This document shows, piece by piece, positions 10,492 through 20,880 of a stretch of 64,000 nt of DNA. The translations under genes were made by a program, and so were the position numbers. Source of the stretch: Tilletia caries (lineage: Eukaryota; Basidiomycota; Exobasidiomycetes; Tilletiales; Tilletiaceae); assembly GCA_032718865.1 (NCBI GenBank), contig JALUTQ010000037.1:1386001-1450000 (forward strand). Direction: 5' to 3'. Position 1 is the first letter of the stretch. Every line of letters begins with the position of its first letter. Below the pieces are notes generated by a model. The model was not told the origin of the DNA and made no database searches. It was given only the letters and a program-made list of their open reading frames with translations.

Positions 10492-11456
10492 TTGATGGCA
10501 TCCTCCTCTTCTTCCCCCGTCCGAGCCTTTCTAGAGCTGCGTGCCGGTGACCCGGAGCAGCACGCCGATCTCGAAGCTCGATACGATGCCACTGCGTCCC
10601 ACCTCCAACGGGTCGGGGCGTCATACGGGTGGGAGGCAGATGTAAAGCCAGAGGACCTCGACGACGAGGCGCGGGAAATACTCGTGGGCAGCGATGTGCG
10701 TTTATGATGGGATTTCGTGGGAGAGGGCGGAGGTAGAACCTTTTTCAAACATGCTGATCTTTCTTTCTCCTTCTCCCAATCCCTTTTATTTATCCCCAGC
10801 CAAATCTAGGACCTTCGTTCCTCTTCACTCCACCCAACCCCCTCTCCCTGGGCCGCCTCATCCTCCTCCTCAACCCCTCCGCGAATCTCAAAAAGACCCG
10901 GGAGAATTTCATCGCCCTCCTCACCGGATCCAAGGGCGTCTCCAAATCGGACCGGTCGAAGAAACTACATTACGGAGCGGGCTGTCCCGTCCATCGGATC
11001 GAGAGTGGCTTCGTGATGCAGTCGGGCGATGTGACGAGGGGCGATGGAAGTGGAGGGGAAGCGGCTTTAGGTGGGACGATCAAGGCAGAAGCTGAAGGAC
11101 TGTAAGTAACCTTTTCCTCCTCATTTTGCGAAGCACTCCCCCTGCCTTTACCACTGACCTTCCTTTCCACACGTCTCTCAAGAGCCATCACCCCAAAATA
11201 CGGCTCGCTCTGCATGGCCTCCGGCGCACGCAAGGACAGCATCACCTCCCAATTCTTCATCGTCCTCGCCACCGAAGCAAACCAGCTGGCCAAATTGGGA
11301 CCGAAGAAGTACGTCTGCTTTGGAGACGTTCTTCTCGATCAGGATGAGCCGGCGGGGGCAGAGGGGGCGGCTGTCTTGCGGCGGGTGGAACTGTATGGAT
11401 CTGCTAAGGGGACACCGACGGAGCCGGTCTGGATCGAGGCGAGTGGAATGTTATGA
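10492..11456 (+). CDS. Cyclophilin-type peptidyl-prolyl isomerase, divergent, 3 exons
   Basis: Exons 10492-10695, 10800-11101 and 11183-11456; 259 aa. An N-terminal extension of about 70 residues (Ala/Glu/Asp-rich, helical) precedes the cyclophilin fold, which starts at the LSLGRLILLL strand. Family landmarks: VHRIESGFVMQSGD matches the F-H-R...GFM-x-Q-G-G-D segment (Arg, Phe, Gln kept), a GDGSGG loop, TSQFFIV for the SQFFI strand, and VCFGDVL for HVVFGKV. The usual active-site His before VVFG is Tyr (KKYVCFG), and the Trp of the cyclosporin pocket is not evident, so activity may be low and cyclosporin binding weak. Related proteins act as folding helpers or in RNA-processing complexes. The N-terminal part may be a partner-binding region. 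Confidence 0.85.
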
Positions 11457-11806
11457 GTGGGCTGGAGACGTCACCCGAGACACCTCTCCTTCTTGTGCAC
11501 ACCGATGTAAAGCCTCAGCCAAGAGCAGGCGACGGGATCGAAACCGAATCGTGCTTTTGCTTGCATTGCTTTGTAGAGAGGTGGAAGGTGCAGAACAAGT
11601 GAATGTTCAGGAGAGCGAGAAAAGTCATACAGAAAGGGGGCATCACAACTGCGTGTATGTGTCATGTTTCACAGATGTCAAGGTCGTTTGCTTGGGGGGA
11701 AAGGTGAAGTTGCCGTAACCAACGACGAAGAGGAAGGCATGCCCAATCCGCTCAGGGGAATGGCGCATTCGCCTATGTACCAGGCCAAAAAATAACTCCA
11801 GCTCCA
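11457..11806. other. Convergent 3' intergenic region
   Basis: Between the cyclophilin and eIF5 genes, tail to tail. No coding signal; probable 3' UTRs of both. Confidence 0.4.
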
Positions 11807-13259
11807 CTAGATATCATCCAAGTCCTCCCCATCCTCTTCATCGTCATCCTCATCATCATCCGACTCCGCCTGCTCCATCCACTCCAAGAACGGCGCCGCA
11901 GCCCGTCGGACCTTCTTGCTCGAGTCCTTGTCGACGTACTTCTTGCTCACGTGCGTCCCCCACGTCTTGAGCATCTCCTCGTCGTTGAGGACGTCGATCT
12001 GGTAGAGCGCCATCAGCAGCTTGGGGACGCCGTTCGGGATCAGGGAAGGCGCGGAGAGCGCGGCGAGTTGCTCAAGACCGCCTAGCAGTGCCTTTTGGTG
12101 CTTCTCGGATGTGGTCAACTGTGATAGATTCGCCGAAACTCGTCAGCCACATCTCCTTTGCACACGAACCTGGACAACACCAGTCCCTTTGACTCACTTT
12201 GACAAGAACGGGGGCATAGCGGTCGACCTCCTTCACGGCATCCTCCGTGAAGAGGTTGGCCATGATGACCTGGCACGTGCGATGCTTCTTCTCAATCCCC
12301 AACTCCTGCGCCTTCTTGAACACCTCCACTCCCGTCGCGCCATTCTCCTTGTCGGTGGCCTCCTCCCCTCCCTTCCGGTTGGAGACACACCAAGCCGCCA
12401 GCTGGGAGTACGGGCTGTTCTCGTCCTCCCCATCCTCATCGTCATCGCCTCCAATGACAAGACTGGACTGCATCGATCCCTCGAGAGCCTTGACGCGCGC
12501 CTTGACGGCGGCTTCGGACGTATCGACAGACCACTCCTCATCGGCTGCGCCTCCGGACCGTTTCAAGATCGCCTCGGCGGAGGGAATGTCCTTGGCCTCG
12601 GCCTCGATGCGGGCGGTGAGCTCGTCATCGGAGTTCCCGTCGCCGTCGCCGCCTACGCCCGGTGGGCCATCAACCTCAACGGACTGACCGGCGGCCTTGC
12701 CAGCGCCCTTCTGACCCTTGGCCGCCTTCGGCGGCGGGTTGTTCGTGATGAAAGTGACGAGCTTGTGGCGCATGTCGACCGCCGTGCGTTTTCCGCAGGC
12801 TTTACAGTCGCGCAGGATGTTTCCGTCCTTCTGGAACTTGAGATCGGTCTCCGGGTTCTTGCAGTCGCCGCAGAGGACAAACTTGTCGATGAAGGTGTCG
12901 AGGAGCTCGCGGAGTCGGTTGGCGTCGTGTGCACCGTTGACGATGTAGCGGTCGGCCTTCTCTTCGAACTTGGTCAGGGCACCGAGCTCGTAGCCGAAGT
13001 ACTTGGTCGGGTCTATGCGGAGGAGAGAGATGAGACAGAGGAGAGTCAGTCCTCCAGTGTATGGGTATGGCACACGACACTTCGCTCTGCTCATGAACTC
13101 ACAGGTCGGCGGGCGGCTTAGGGCGCGCGCAATGTCGGTCATGTTTGCGATGACCGTCTTGATACCATTTCCCTTGCCCTCGATCTTGGTCTGGAGGAGG
13201 GGCATCTTGTAGCGGTAGAACTTGTCCTGGACATCTCTACGGACGTTAACAGTCGCCAT
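11807..13259 (-). CDS. TIF5: Translation initiation factor eIF5
   Basis: Exons 13259-13103, 13012-12198 and 12118-11807; 427 aa, close to other eIF5 proteins (about 400-430). The N-terminal domain begins FYRYKMP, where Arg16 matches the catalytic arginine finger that makes eIF5 the GTPase-activating protein of eIF2 in the 43S pre-initiation complex. The ALSRPPTYPTK block is rebuilt by the first splice. A C2-C2 zinc finger is complete at Cys100/103 and Cys122/125. A charged linker follows, then the C-terminal W2/HEAT domain (from about residue 270) ending in aromatic/acidic boxes ([16 protein letters not shown]), which bind eIF2-beta and eIF3. All splice sites are consensus. Cytosolic and essential in other fungi. 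Confidence 0.97.
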
Positions 13260-13810
13260 GCTGGGCAGATTTTGGTTTCTTTGAGAGTTTGGTCGGGGTC
13301 AACTCTGCAGCGGAGGAGGGGTCAGCAACAGCATGTATGGAACGCAATGGAGGCGCGCGCATCACAACTCACAGTGGAAAAACAAGAGGGTGAGACTGGT
13401 GTCTATTCAGGAAGAGCTGAAAGGAGGCTTCGCGCGTCGAGTGGGCGATGTATTACTGCAGGAAGGATGCTGATCGCTGATCTTTTTCGGTCTTGGACTA
13501 CGGTTGGCTTTGTTTCCACTGACGGACATGCGGCAGAGGGCTGGGACACTTTGGCAGGGGCGGCGAGGGGAAGGTCAGGGTCGGGTCGGGTTCACAGTCA
13601 CAGTCACCGTGTGTTCCTTGGGGGGGAGTTGCGCGTCTGCAGGAGAGAGTGGCAGGGGAAGGAATGAAGGGATGTGGTCGTGGAGCGGAGCGGAAAATTT
13701 ATTCGTCACCTCGTTGTCTCATCTTGCCTGCCGCAGTCACAACCTCATCTCGTTCCTCTCTGTTGTGGGATGGGATTGCATTCTGGGTTACATAGAAATC
13801 CTTCGGCCCT
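13260..13810. other. eIF5 promoter and TRAPPC13 3' region
   Basis: About 550 bp between two minus-strand genes. No gene supported; it should contain the eIF5 promoter and the TRAPPC13 3' UTR. Confidence 0.4.
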
Positions 13811-15959
13811 CTATCTACGAGCTACGTATACATTCGGCCCCGCTCCTGCTGGGCTCTGTGGCAGTCCCCCACCCGGAGGCTCACGAAGGTCCCGGCGCCA
13901 GAACAGCATGCTCGTCTGCAAGCGACCAGGCTCCCCACCGGGTCCCGCCATTCGCCACGCGATGTCAAGCTTCCCAAGGGGTGTCATCACCGGCGGTATG
14001 GCCCCATGTAGGATGCCACTGGCTGGCATCGAGAACCGTGTCGTCGGGGTGGCCGGTAGCGACTTGCCGCCGAAGGGTGGGGGCGAGGTTATCGTCGATG
14101 CGGATGACATTGGGCGATTGAATGTTGCTGCACTGGTGCTGCTAGGCGTAGTCGGTGCCGCAAATGGCGGAGTAGGAGGTACCAGATCCTGAAGTCGTAT
14201 CACTTTTGTTGATGTTCCTGATTCCGATGGTGAAGACGTGTCGTCCGAGGAGCTGGTAGTAGATAGTTGTCTGGCCGGTGTCAAGCGGAAGATGAATTGA
14301 CGAGCATCGGAAGAAAGCAGCCATTGGTCCTCGTCCTCCCATAGCCCTGTGTCATCATCTCCTGTCTCCGACCGTTCATTGGCGTTCGGGGAGAATCCGA
14401 AATGCCTCCGTGACATGGTCGATAAGTCGTGTGTGGTTGCATCAGTCCGGCCGTCCGACTTCAATGCCGAGTACTTCAGCCATGGCCGATCCAGACTTTC
14501 CCAATCCCAACCAGCAAAGGGAGGACCGAGGCCAGCGGCGGCTGCCGCTTCTGGATTTTGGAGCAGTCCCAACGCCAGGAGATCCGTCTCGAGCGATGCT
14601 TGTTCGAGGACAAGCGCCCGAGGCGAGTCATTCCGTATTTGGACCTCTAAGAGAATCGCCTCGCGCATGTCTGCTTCCGAACCTGACGCAGGAGTAAGGT
14701 GAGCATTAGGTAGTGGCGCGTCCGGGACAGACGAAGGCGTGAAGACGTGTGCTTTGGAGCGGATAGTGAGCGGACAGGTCGGTACGGCAAATCGGTATGA
14801 TCTGCCGAGGCAAATGCCACATCAGTCAGCCCACAGGTCGCTATGGCGCCAAAAAAGAGGGAGATACTCACTTTCTGAAGCTTCGCTCCACCCATTGTCC
14901 TGGAGCTGCATTTTGATTGGCGTCGAACCCTCCTGCCGCCATGCGAGGCGCCGGGAGCCAAGCCTGGTAGCTGATAGTACAACCCAGAACATATCCGCCC
15001 GGCTTGCGCATGTCATGCCGGACTGTCGTTTCCAATTTGGACTGCGGTTGCAACAAAGACCGAGCGTACTCTTCCTGGATACTAGCATCGTTGTCCGCAT
15101 CTGGATCCTGTCCGGTGAGTGGCAAGGGCGACGGGGTTGTACTCAGTCGAGCCAGAACAACGCTCGGATTCGCTGAAGAAGACGGCAAAGTTCCCTTGTC
15201 GGCCAAGGCGAGCTCTTCCTCCTTCTCTGCCTGCTGGATCTCGACCAAAAGAGAAACGTCCTTGACCGGTTCTGATGACTCGTTATTCAGGCAAATGTAG
15301 GCTTGGAATGCTTCACCGAGGTGGATCGTGCCAAAGGAGGAGGGCAGGACGAGTGCGGTCGAGGTCGGCCAGTCGCGCATGATGGGATCGCAAGAGGCCG
15401 CTTCGAGCGCAGACTGATTGGAGAGCATGTCAGCTGCGGCAGCCGACCGCAGCGCACGCTCCGCGGCTCCAATGTCGCTCTGACTTGATGCGCCGGGGCT
15501 GCCATCTTCGGATGAAGCCTGCGCGAGGGACGCATACAGTCGCTGCATTTCGCCTGCTTCCGCCAGGGATATGTCCTGAGCGAGCGCGCTTGCCTGTGCG
15601 CGTGCCTTCGCATGAATCTTGCCCACGTCCGCCTTGTCCGCTCCCACTTCCGCGCCTGCCTCCGGTGCCGACACCGAGGACGACGGGAAGCTCTCGTCCG
15701 GCACCTCGAAGTATGCTCTGTCCTGGGCCCGGACCAAAGACGGCGCGGAGATGCGCATGACCTTGAGAGAGAGCGAGTGCGGGCCCGCCTGCGCTGCCGC
15801 TGCGGCCGCTGTCCCTGAACCTGCCGAAGCATTCTGGACCGACCGGAGTGATGCTGAGCGCGTTGGAGTGGGTGTCGATCGCCCGCTGCCGCTCCCACCG
15901 CTGCCGCCTCCGACCGCGCCGATGACAGACGCGGCGCGCTGCAATGCTGATGCCGACAT
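13811..15959 (-). CDS. TRAPPC13: TRAPP complex subunit 13 (DUF974 family), 2 exons
   Basis: Exons 15959-14872 and 14801-13811; 692 aa. The family core is clear: HSLSLKVMRISAPSL at the start of the first beta-sandwich, then FGTIHLGEAFQAYICLNNES with VKDVSLLVEIQ, HDMRKPGGYVLGCTISY, SYRFAVPTCPLTIRSK (rebuilt across the intron) and ILLEVQIRNDSPRALVLEQ. These match TRAPPC13, a subunit of TRAPPII/III-type tethering complexes that act as Rab exchange factors in ER-Golgi and autophagy traffic. Compared with the animal protein (about 417 aa) it is expanded by an N-terminal Gly/Ser/Ala leader, an Ala-rich insert between the first two blocks, and a Ser/Thr/Pro-rich insert near the C-terminus. Start 15959 was chosen because the open frame beyond it runs into the shared promoter of IWS1. 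Confidence 0.9.
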
Positions 15960-16127
15960 GATACTATAAGCGTGTTCCCTTCTTGAGTGTCGGTGCGCAA
16001 GTCGGTCGGTGGTGCTGTCGCTGTCGCCAAGTGGCTCAAGCGCAACGAGATGGGGAAAGGGTGGAGCCAAGTCAGGCCTCAACATCAGGAGGTCGTCCAC
16101 CATCCTCGGAGCTTCACATACGGCAGC
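15960..16127. promoter_or_regulatory. Bidirectional promoter between TRAPPC13 and IWS1
   Basis: Only 168 bp separate the two start codons of these divergent genes. No TATA box is visible, fitting constitutively expressed housekeeping genes. Confidence 0.55.
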
Positions 16128-18126
16128 ATGGCAGACGCAGCATCAGCAGGCAGCGCGACCTTGTCCGAGGCAGCGCAGTCCATCCTGGCCGTCGGACAGG
16201 AAGCGATCGAAGCCTCGTCCGCTGAGGCACCCCAAGCTCACGACGGTGCAGACATCATCGCACCACAACAAGAGGAAGAACTCGACGAGGGAGCCAAGGA
16301 ACTTCAGCAGGCCGCTGACGAAGAGGCCATCCTCGACGAACCTGACGTAGTCGCTCAGGCACACCTCGTCGGACAGTCTGCGGGTTCAGCTGATGCACAG
16401 CAGGAGGGAGAGCCAGACGACGAGAATGCCAACCATCAGCCTAGCGCGATCGAAGAAGAGCTCGAGAACGAGGAGGGAGAAGGAGAAGAAGAAGAAGCGA
16501 ATGCCGGCGGGGAAGCCATGGATGAAGACTTCCAGCCAGACGAGAACGAACGGGCACAAATAGCTGAGGAGCTCGCGGGTCTTGGGGACGGAGGAGAACG
16601 AGGAGCGGCCGACGAGGATGTGCGGTACCGACCTCATTCGATCCTCGACGATGAAGACGATGACGACGATGAACAACAAGCCGCAGAGTGAGTCTGAAAA
16701 TGCCTTCTTCTCCCATGCAAGTTCCGGGTCAAATGCTGATCCTCCCTCGGCACTTCTGCAGGCGCAGCAGGAAGAAGAAGAAGACTTCGCATGACAGGTC
16801 TAATGGAGAGGGTGCTGCGGCTGCTTTCGACGAGGCCGACGGTGGCGAGGGGTCACAGCTGACCGAGAAAGAGCGTGAGTCAAGACTTCTATCTCCAGCA
16901 ATCACTGGAAGCCGTATCCGACAGCATACTAAAAAGGAGCGGCTGACATCCATGGGTTTCCTTCACGTTTAGGACGAAAGCTGGAATTGGACCGAAGGAT
17001 CGAACAGGCCCTGAAAGCTGGCAAGAAGAAGCGAGGGAGGAAGGCAGACAATGTTGATGTACGTGTACTTCGCGTCGTGCCCGCTGAAGTCTCTCCCACC
17101 CCCGGGCTCACGTGTTGACCCGCACTCATCCCATCATGCCATGGTCTGTTGCAGGAAATAGATGTTTTCTCAGACGAGAGCGTCCAGGAACTCAAACGTG
17201 AAATGATGGAGGCGGCAACACGGGACGAAGACGCCAACATTAGCAAAGGTCTCGTCATCGAAAAGCTCAAGTTGCTCCCCAAGGTCATGGCTACCCTGCA
17301 GAAGTGAGTCTTAGGCTGCTCCAGCGTCAGGCATTCCTCCTCCCTTCCTCCTCCCTTCCGAACACTTTTTCTCAACGACTCGCTCGACACATTTCTTAGA
17401 ACCCATCTCCAACAAGCCATTACCGATCATAACTTGCTCGAAGGCGTCAGACGCTGGCTTGAGCCCTTGCCAGACCACTCCCTGCCTGCGCTCAACATCC
17501 AACGCTCCTTCTTCTCTGCGCTCGAGAAGATGCCGATTGACTCTATCTCACTCAAGATGAGCGGGCTCGGCAAGATCATGATGTTCTACAGCTTGAACAC
17601 GAAGGTCGACCCGAAAATCAGACGCAGTGCTGACCGCTTGATTGGTACGTGCAAGCCGTTTTCTGTCGTGTCATGTTGATATGCTGACGGGTTATTCTGA
17701 TGTCTGTGGTCTCGGAAATCAGAGATCTGGTCGCGACCGATAATCAGGAAGTCATCTTCCTTCCGTGACCGGTCCATGCCCGGGGCCGACCACGACTCAT
17801 CGGCCGTGCGAATCATGGGATCCCAGAGCGCTGCAGGAGCTGGATCCAACTCGCAAGACGCTTCGCAGTCAAGTGGGTCGACCCGGATGAGGGTGCCCCA
17901 GGCTGTGACGGGCTACTCGGTCGTGCCTCGCTCGGCCGTCGCTACGATGGGAAGTGGCGAGGGACCGTCACAGGCGCGCGCGAAGAATGCAGCCAAGTGA
18001 GTTACAGCAGGTTGCGATGCGGTTCGTTTTCTCATTGTCGACGGTTTGCTGATGTTGTATCCCCGTGGTTGTCTTTGCAGGCTGCGAACATTCAAGTCGA
18101 AGCTCAAGGAGTCGAAGCAGCGTTGA
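16128..18126 (+). CDS. IWS1: Transcription elongation factor IWS1/SPN1, 7 exons
   Basis: Exons 16128-16687, 16762-16874, 16973-17058, 17155-17303, 17400-17644, 17723-17996 and 18081-18126; 490 aa. The first half is disordered and very acidic (Glu/Asp/Ala-rich), then a Lys-rich KKKKTSHDR patch, a KKKRGRK nuclear signal, and the TFIIS N-terminal-like (LW) domain over about residues 285-400, with [48 protein letters not shown] and the hallmark [12 protein letters not shown]. The last exon is a short basic tail. IWS1 binds Spt6 and RNA polymerase II and helps elongation, histone chaperoning and mRNA export in the nucleus. All introns are short with GTRAGT-type donors, and each splice keeps the domain continuous. 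Confidence 0.95.
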
Positions 18127-19305
18127 AGCACGAGAGGACCGCCTTGTTGTCTCCAATCCGAGTCAGATTCCTTGGGAGTACAATGTGTTTTGCATCGGTC
18201 TTCATGCCATGCGACTTCCTACCTCATGTACAAGTCAACATTCAGCAACCCTTGCTGTCAATCTGTTACAAAACTTCGTTCCTTCTCCCAGCGTCGGCGA
18301 GCTCATCGAGCATGTTCACGCTGCTAATGAGGTCGCCGTGTCAGGTTCATCGTTCATCGTTCATCGTTCATCGTTCATCGTTCATCGTTCATCGTTCATC
18401 AGGTACTTGGATGACTTCCAAATCTACATACTCAGGAGAAATGGCCCTCCCAATCTCTTTGTCAATCCTCCGAATAGGTACAGCTATTGGGCAAGATTGG
18501 GATTTGTCAATACCTTAAGGGTATTGTCGTACCTATTGCAGGTTCAGGGATTTTGGACCTATTTTTAGCGCAGAAGACCACCAGACGAGTCTCACCTCAC
18601 CCGTGTTTGGAGTATCTTCGACGCGACGACGCGTCAAGTCACGTGCTCAGTCCTGACCTTACAGATGCTCGGGCCCAAACGCGGCAGGATCACCGCGGGC
18701 ATAGGCCCATTGAATTACGCTTGCCTGATATACTTTCCTCGCGGGATGGCAAGGCGGGGGGTGGCGCACTCATCGCGTGGCCGCGCTCCCTGCGTCAGCA
18801 TCCTCCGCGAGCCGGGGCAGGTGTCCAGACGACCGCCACCCATCCAGATCGCCTCCAGAAAAGGGTAGCGGGTTGGGATTGAGATTCTGAAACTTTTTAG
18901 CGTCAAAAACCAGTTTCAATTTAAAGGGATTGGGATTTTACAACAGCTTGTCAGGCGTATCTCTCAATGACAAGTGAAGGCTATTGGACCCCCCCCCCCC
19001 CAATAGCATAGCTGTTGTATAGCTATTGCTCTAAACAATCCTAACCCCCTTTCTCCTGTGATAGGGACCTTCAAGGTTCACCAAATTGACCACAAACCCA
19101 CGAGAACGAGCCAAAACGCCACATCCGTCACTGGATGTGGTGAAATTTTACCACAAACGAATCTCGTACTTTTTTCCCGAGATGATCACCAAAAAAAACA
19201 GCCCAGATCCACGGCGTTCAGCGTCGCCTCGCGGCTTCTCCTCACAGCATCACCCTCTATTATCTTTCCTCTTGATCCTCTACTCTTGTCCACTTTACTT
19301 CAACC
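18127..19305. other. Intergenic region, left flank of the Harbinger element
   Basis: No gene supported. It holds a 7-bp tandem repeat, a C-homopolymer near 18990, small hairpins (for example a CCACATCC...GGATGTGG inverted pair near 19120) and the 5' flank of the transposase gene. Confidence 0.4.
18345..18400 (+). repeat. GTTCATC 7-bp tandem repeat, 8 copies
   Basis: Eight perfect copies of a 7-bp unit in tandem (56 bp). Not in a gene model. Confidence 0.9.
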
Positions 19306-20880
19306 ATGCCATCAAGTACGCAGCACACTCGCATCGTCAACTCTCTCTATGCCTGCGGTGTTGGGCTTGCAATTCAGCTCGTTGAAGATGCCACGGACGC
19401 TGAGCTTCTTTGCCAATATGGAGACGTTTCTGAGGCAACGACATATCAAGATCAGGTCGATTGCTATCAGCAAGCAGTGGGAATCCTCGAGCGCACTCTT
19501 TCGGTTGCTTCTGGAAGGTATCTTGTCCCGCGGAACCCTCTCTGGCGTCCGTCAGAGCGTCTCATCGATCGCCTGGAGGCCTACGAGTCAAACAAGGAGC
19601 TGCTGCGATATCGGTCGCATGTTCGAATGGAACCCGGTGCCTTCAAAGCGGCAGCAGCAGCACTACGAACCCTACCCGCATTCCAGAGCCGGAGAGGAGC
19701 CCCTGCCTCCGTCGGGGAGAAGCTCTCGGTTGCCTTGTTTCGTCTTGGGCACGACGGACAAGCAGCATCTGCCGAGCAGATTGCTGCCATTGCTGGTTGT
19801 GGTGTGGGCTCGGTGTACAACTGGACAGTGGCAGTGATCAGGGGGATGGTGGCATTGGAGAGCTATCTGGTAGATTGGGCGAGCGAAGAGGAGAAGGAGC
19901 AGGCAAAGGACTGGATCGAAGTGAGGTCTGGAGTGCCAGAATGGAGGGACGGGTTCGCGACTGTGGATGGTACGCACGTCAACCTTGCTTGGGCGCCAGG
20001 ACTCGGTCACGGCGAGGGATTCTTCAATCAAAAACAACATCGGAACAGTCTCAACGTCCAGCTCGTCGCTCTGCCCACCACCTTGCGAATCATCTCATAT
20101 TGCATTGGGCCAAGGGGGGCGACCGGAGACCAGAGCGCATGGGCAGAATCAGCGGTCGCGCAGGCTCCATACTACTATCTGGAGCCAGGAGAATGGATTT
20201 GGGCCGACAAGGGCTACCCCTACCATTCGTACATCGTCGCTCCCTACAGGCATCAAGAGATTCGAAAATCCAAAGACCTTCGACGCTTCAACTTTTGGCT
20301 CAGTCATCTTCGCGTACGGGCTGAGCACTCAATGGGCTACATAAAGGGACGATTTGCGTGTCTGAAGGGCATGAGGGGGATCATAGTCTCCGAAGAGGGA
20401 GAGCTTCGAACTCAAGACAGCATTTTGGCTTGCATTTGTCTTCATAACTTGGCTATGGGATGGGATGATGCAGCTAAGTACAAGATTTATATCGAGGACG
20501 GACTGGGAAAGGAGCTGGCTGAGGAGGACATCTGGTGGGAGATGGACGATACAGACTCTCAGGAGCAACGAAGGGCATGGGCTAGACGAGCGGAAGAAGA
20601 GGGAACGAGACGAACAGCGGAGCGAAACAGGGAGCGCGTAATGACCGCCAACGCCCGCAAGAATGCTCGTATCGAGGAGGCGAAGACGGTCAGAGAGACT
20701 CTCCACAGAGCCTTGAACCGTGCCCACTCCTACACGTTCGAGGATACGACGAGCCGTTCTCGATTCAACGAGAGGACGGCAGAGCAGCAGGTAGCGGCGG
20801 ACCGGAGGCAGAAACGACAACAGCTTCTGAGTCAAGAGAGGCGTCGTGTGCAAAGGGAAGAGCAGAGTCAGCGCCGATGA
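19306..20880 (+). CDS. PIF/Harbinger-type DDE transposase (DDE_Tnp_4)
   Basis: Single exon, 524 aa. The catalytic triad is visible: Asp221 in FATVDGTHV, Asp301 in WIWADKGYP and Glu340 in RVRAEHSMGYIKGRF, all in the contexts usual for the DDE_Tnp_4 family. Upstream (about 140-185) is a helix-turn-helix-like segment (AEQIAAIAGCGVGSVYNWT) that should bind the transposon ends. After the core comes CICLHNLAM, the typical last block, then a long Arg/Glu-rich coiled tail (about 415-524) that is longer than in plant and animal relatives. The gene is intact. Its 3' end overlaps, on the opposite strand, the proposed last codon of the partner gene. Confidence 0.93.
   Translation: MPSSTQHTRIVNSLYACGVGLAIQLVEDATDAELLCQYGDVSEATTYQDQVDCYQQAVGILERTLSVASGRYLVPRNPLWRPSERLIDRLEAYESNKELLRYRSHVRMEPGAFKAAAAALRTLPAFQSRRGAPASVGEKLSVALFRLGHDGQAASAEQIAAIAGCGVGSVYNWTVAVIRGMVALESYLVDWASEEEKEQAKDWIEVRSGVPEWRDGFATVDGTHVNLAWAPGLGHGEGFFNQKQHRNSLNVQLVALPTTLRIISYCIGPRGATGDQSAWAESAVAQAPYYYLEPGEWIWADKGYPYHSYIVAPYRHQEIRKSKDLRRFNFWLSHLRVRAEHSMGYIKGRFACLKGMRGIIVSEEGELRTQDSILACICLHNLAMGWDDAAKYKIYIEDGLGKELAEEDIWWEMDDTDSQEQRRAWARRAEEEGTRRTAERNRERVMTANARKNARIEEAKTVRETLHRALNRAHSYTFEDTTSRSRFNERTAEQQVAADRRQKRQQLLSQERRRVQREEQSQRR

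Noticed and set aside
12021..13121. 366-codon plus-strand open frame
   Set aside because: Exact antisense of eIF5, which is unmistakable on the minus strand.
18880..19060. Search for long Harbinger TIRs at the left end
   Set aside because: Only a 12-16 bp inverted match (19066-19081 with 22921-22937) was found; no clear long TIR or 3-bp target duplication could be assigned.
20329..20824. Continuation of the partner-protein frame through the transposase antisense
   Set aside because: Open only because of transposase codon bias on the other strand; a splice that creates a stop at 20825 is more plausible.
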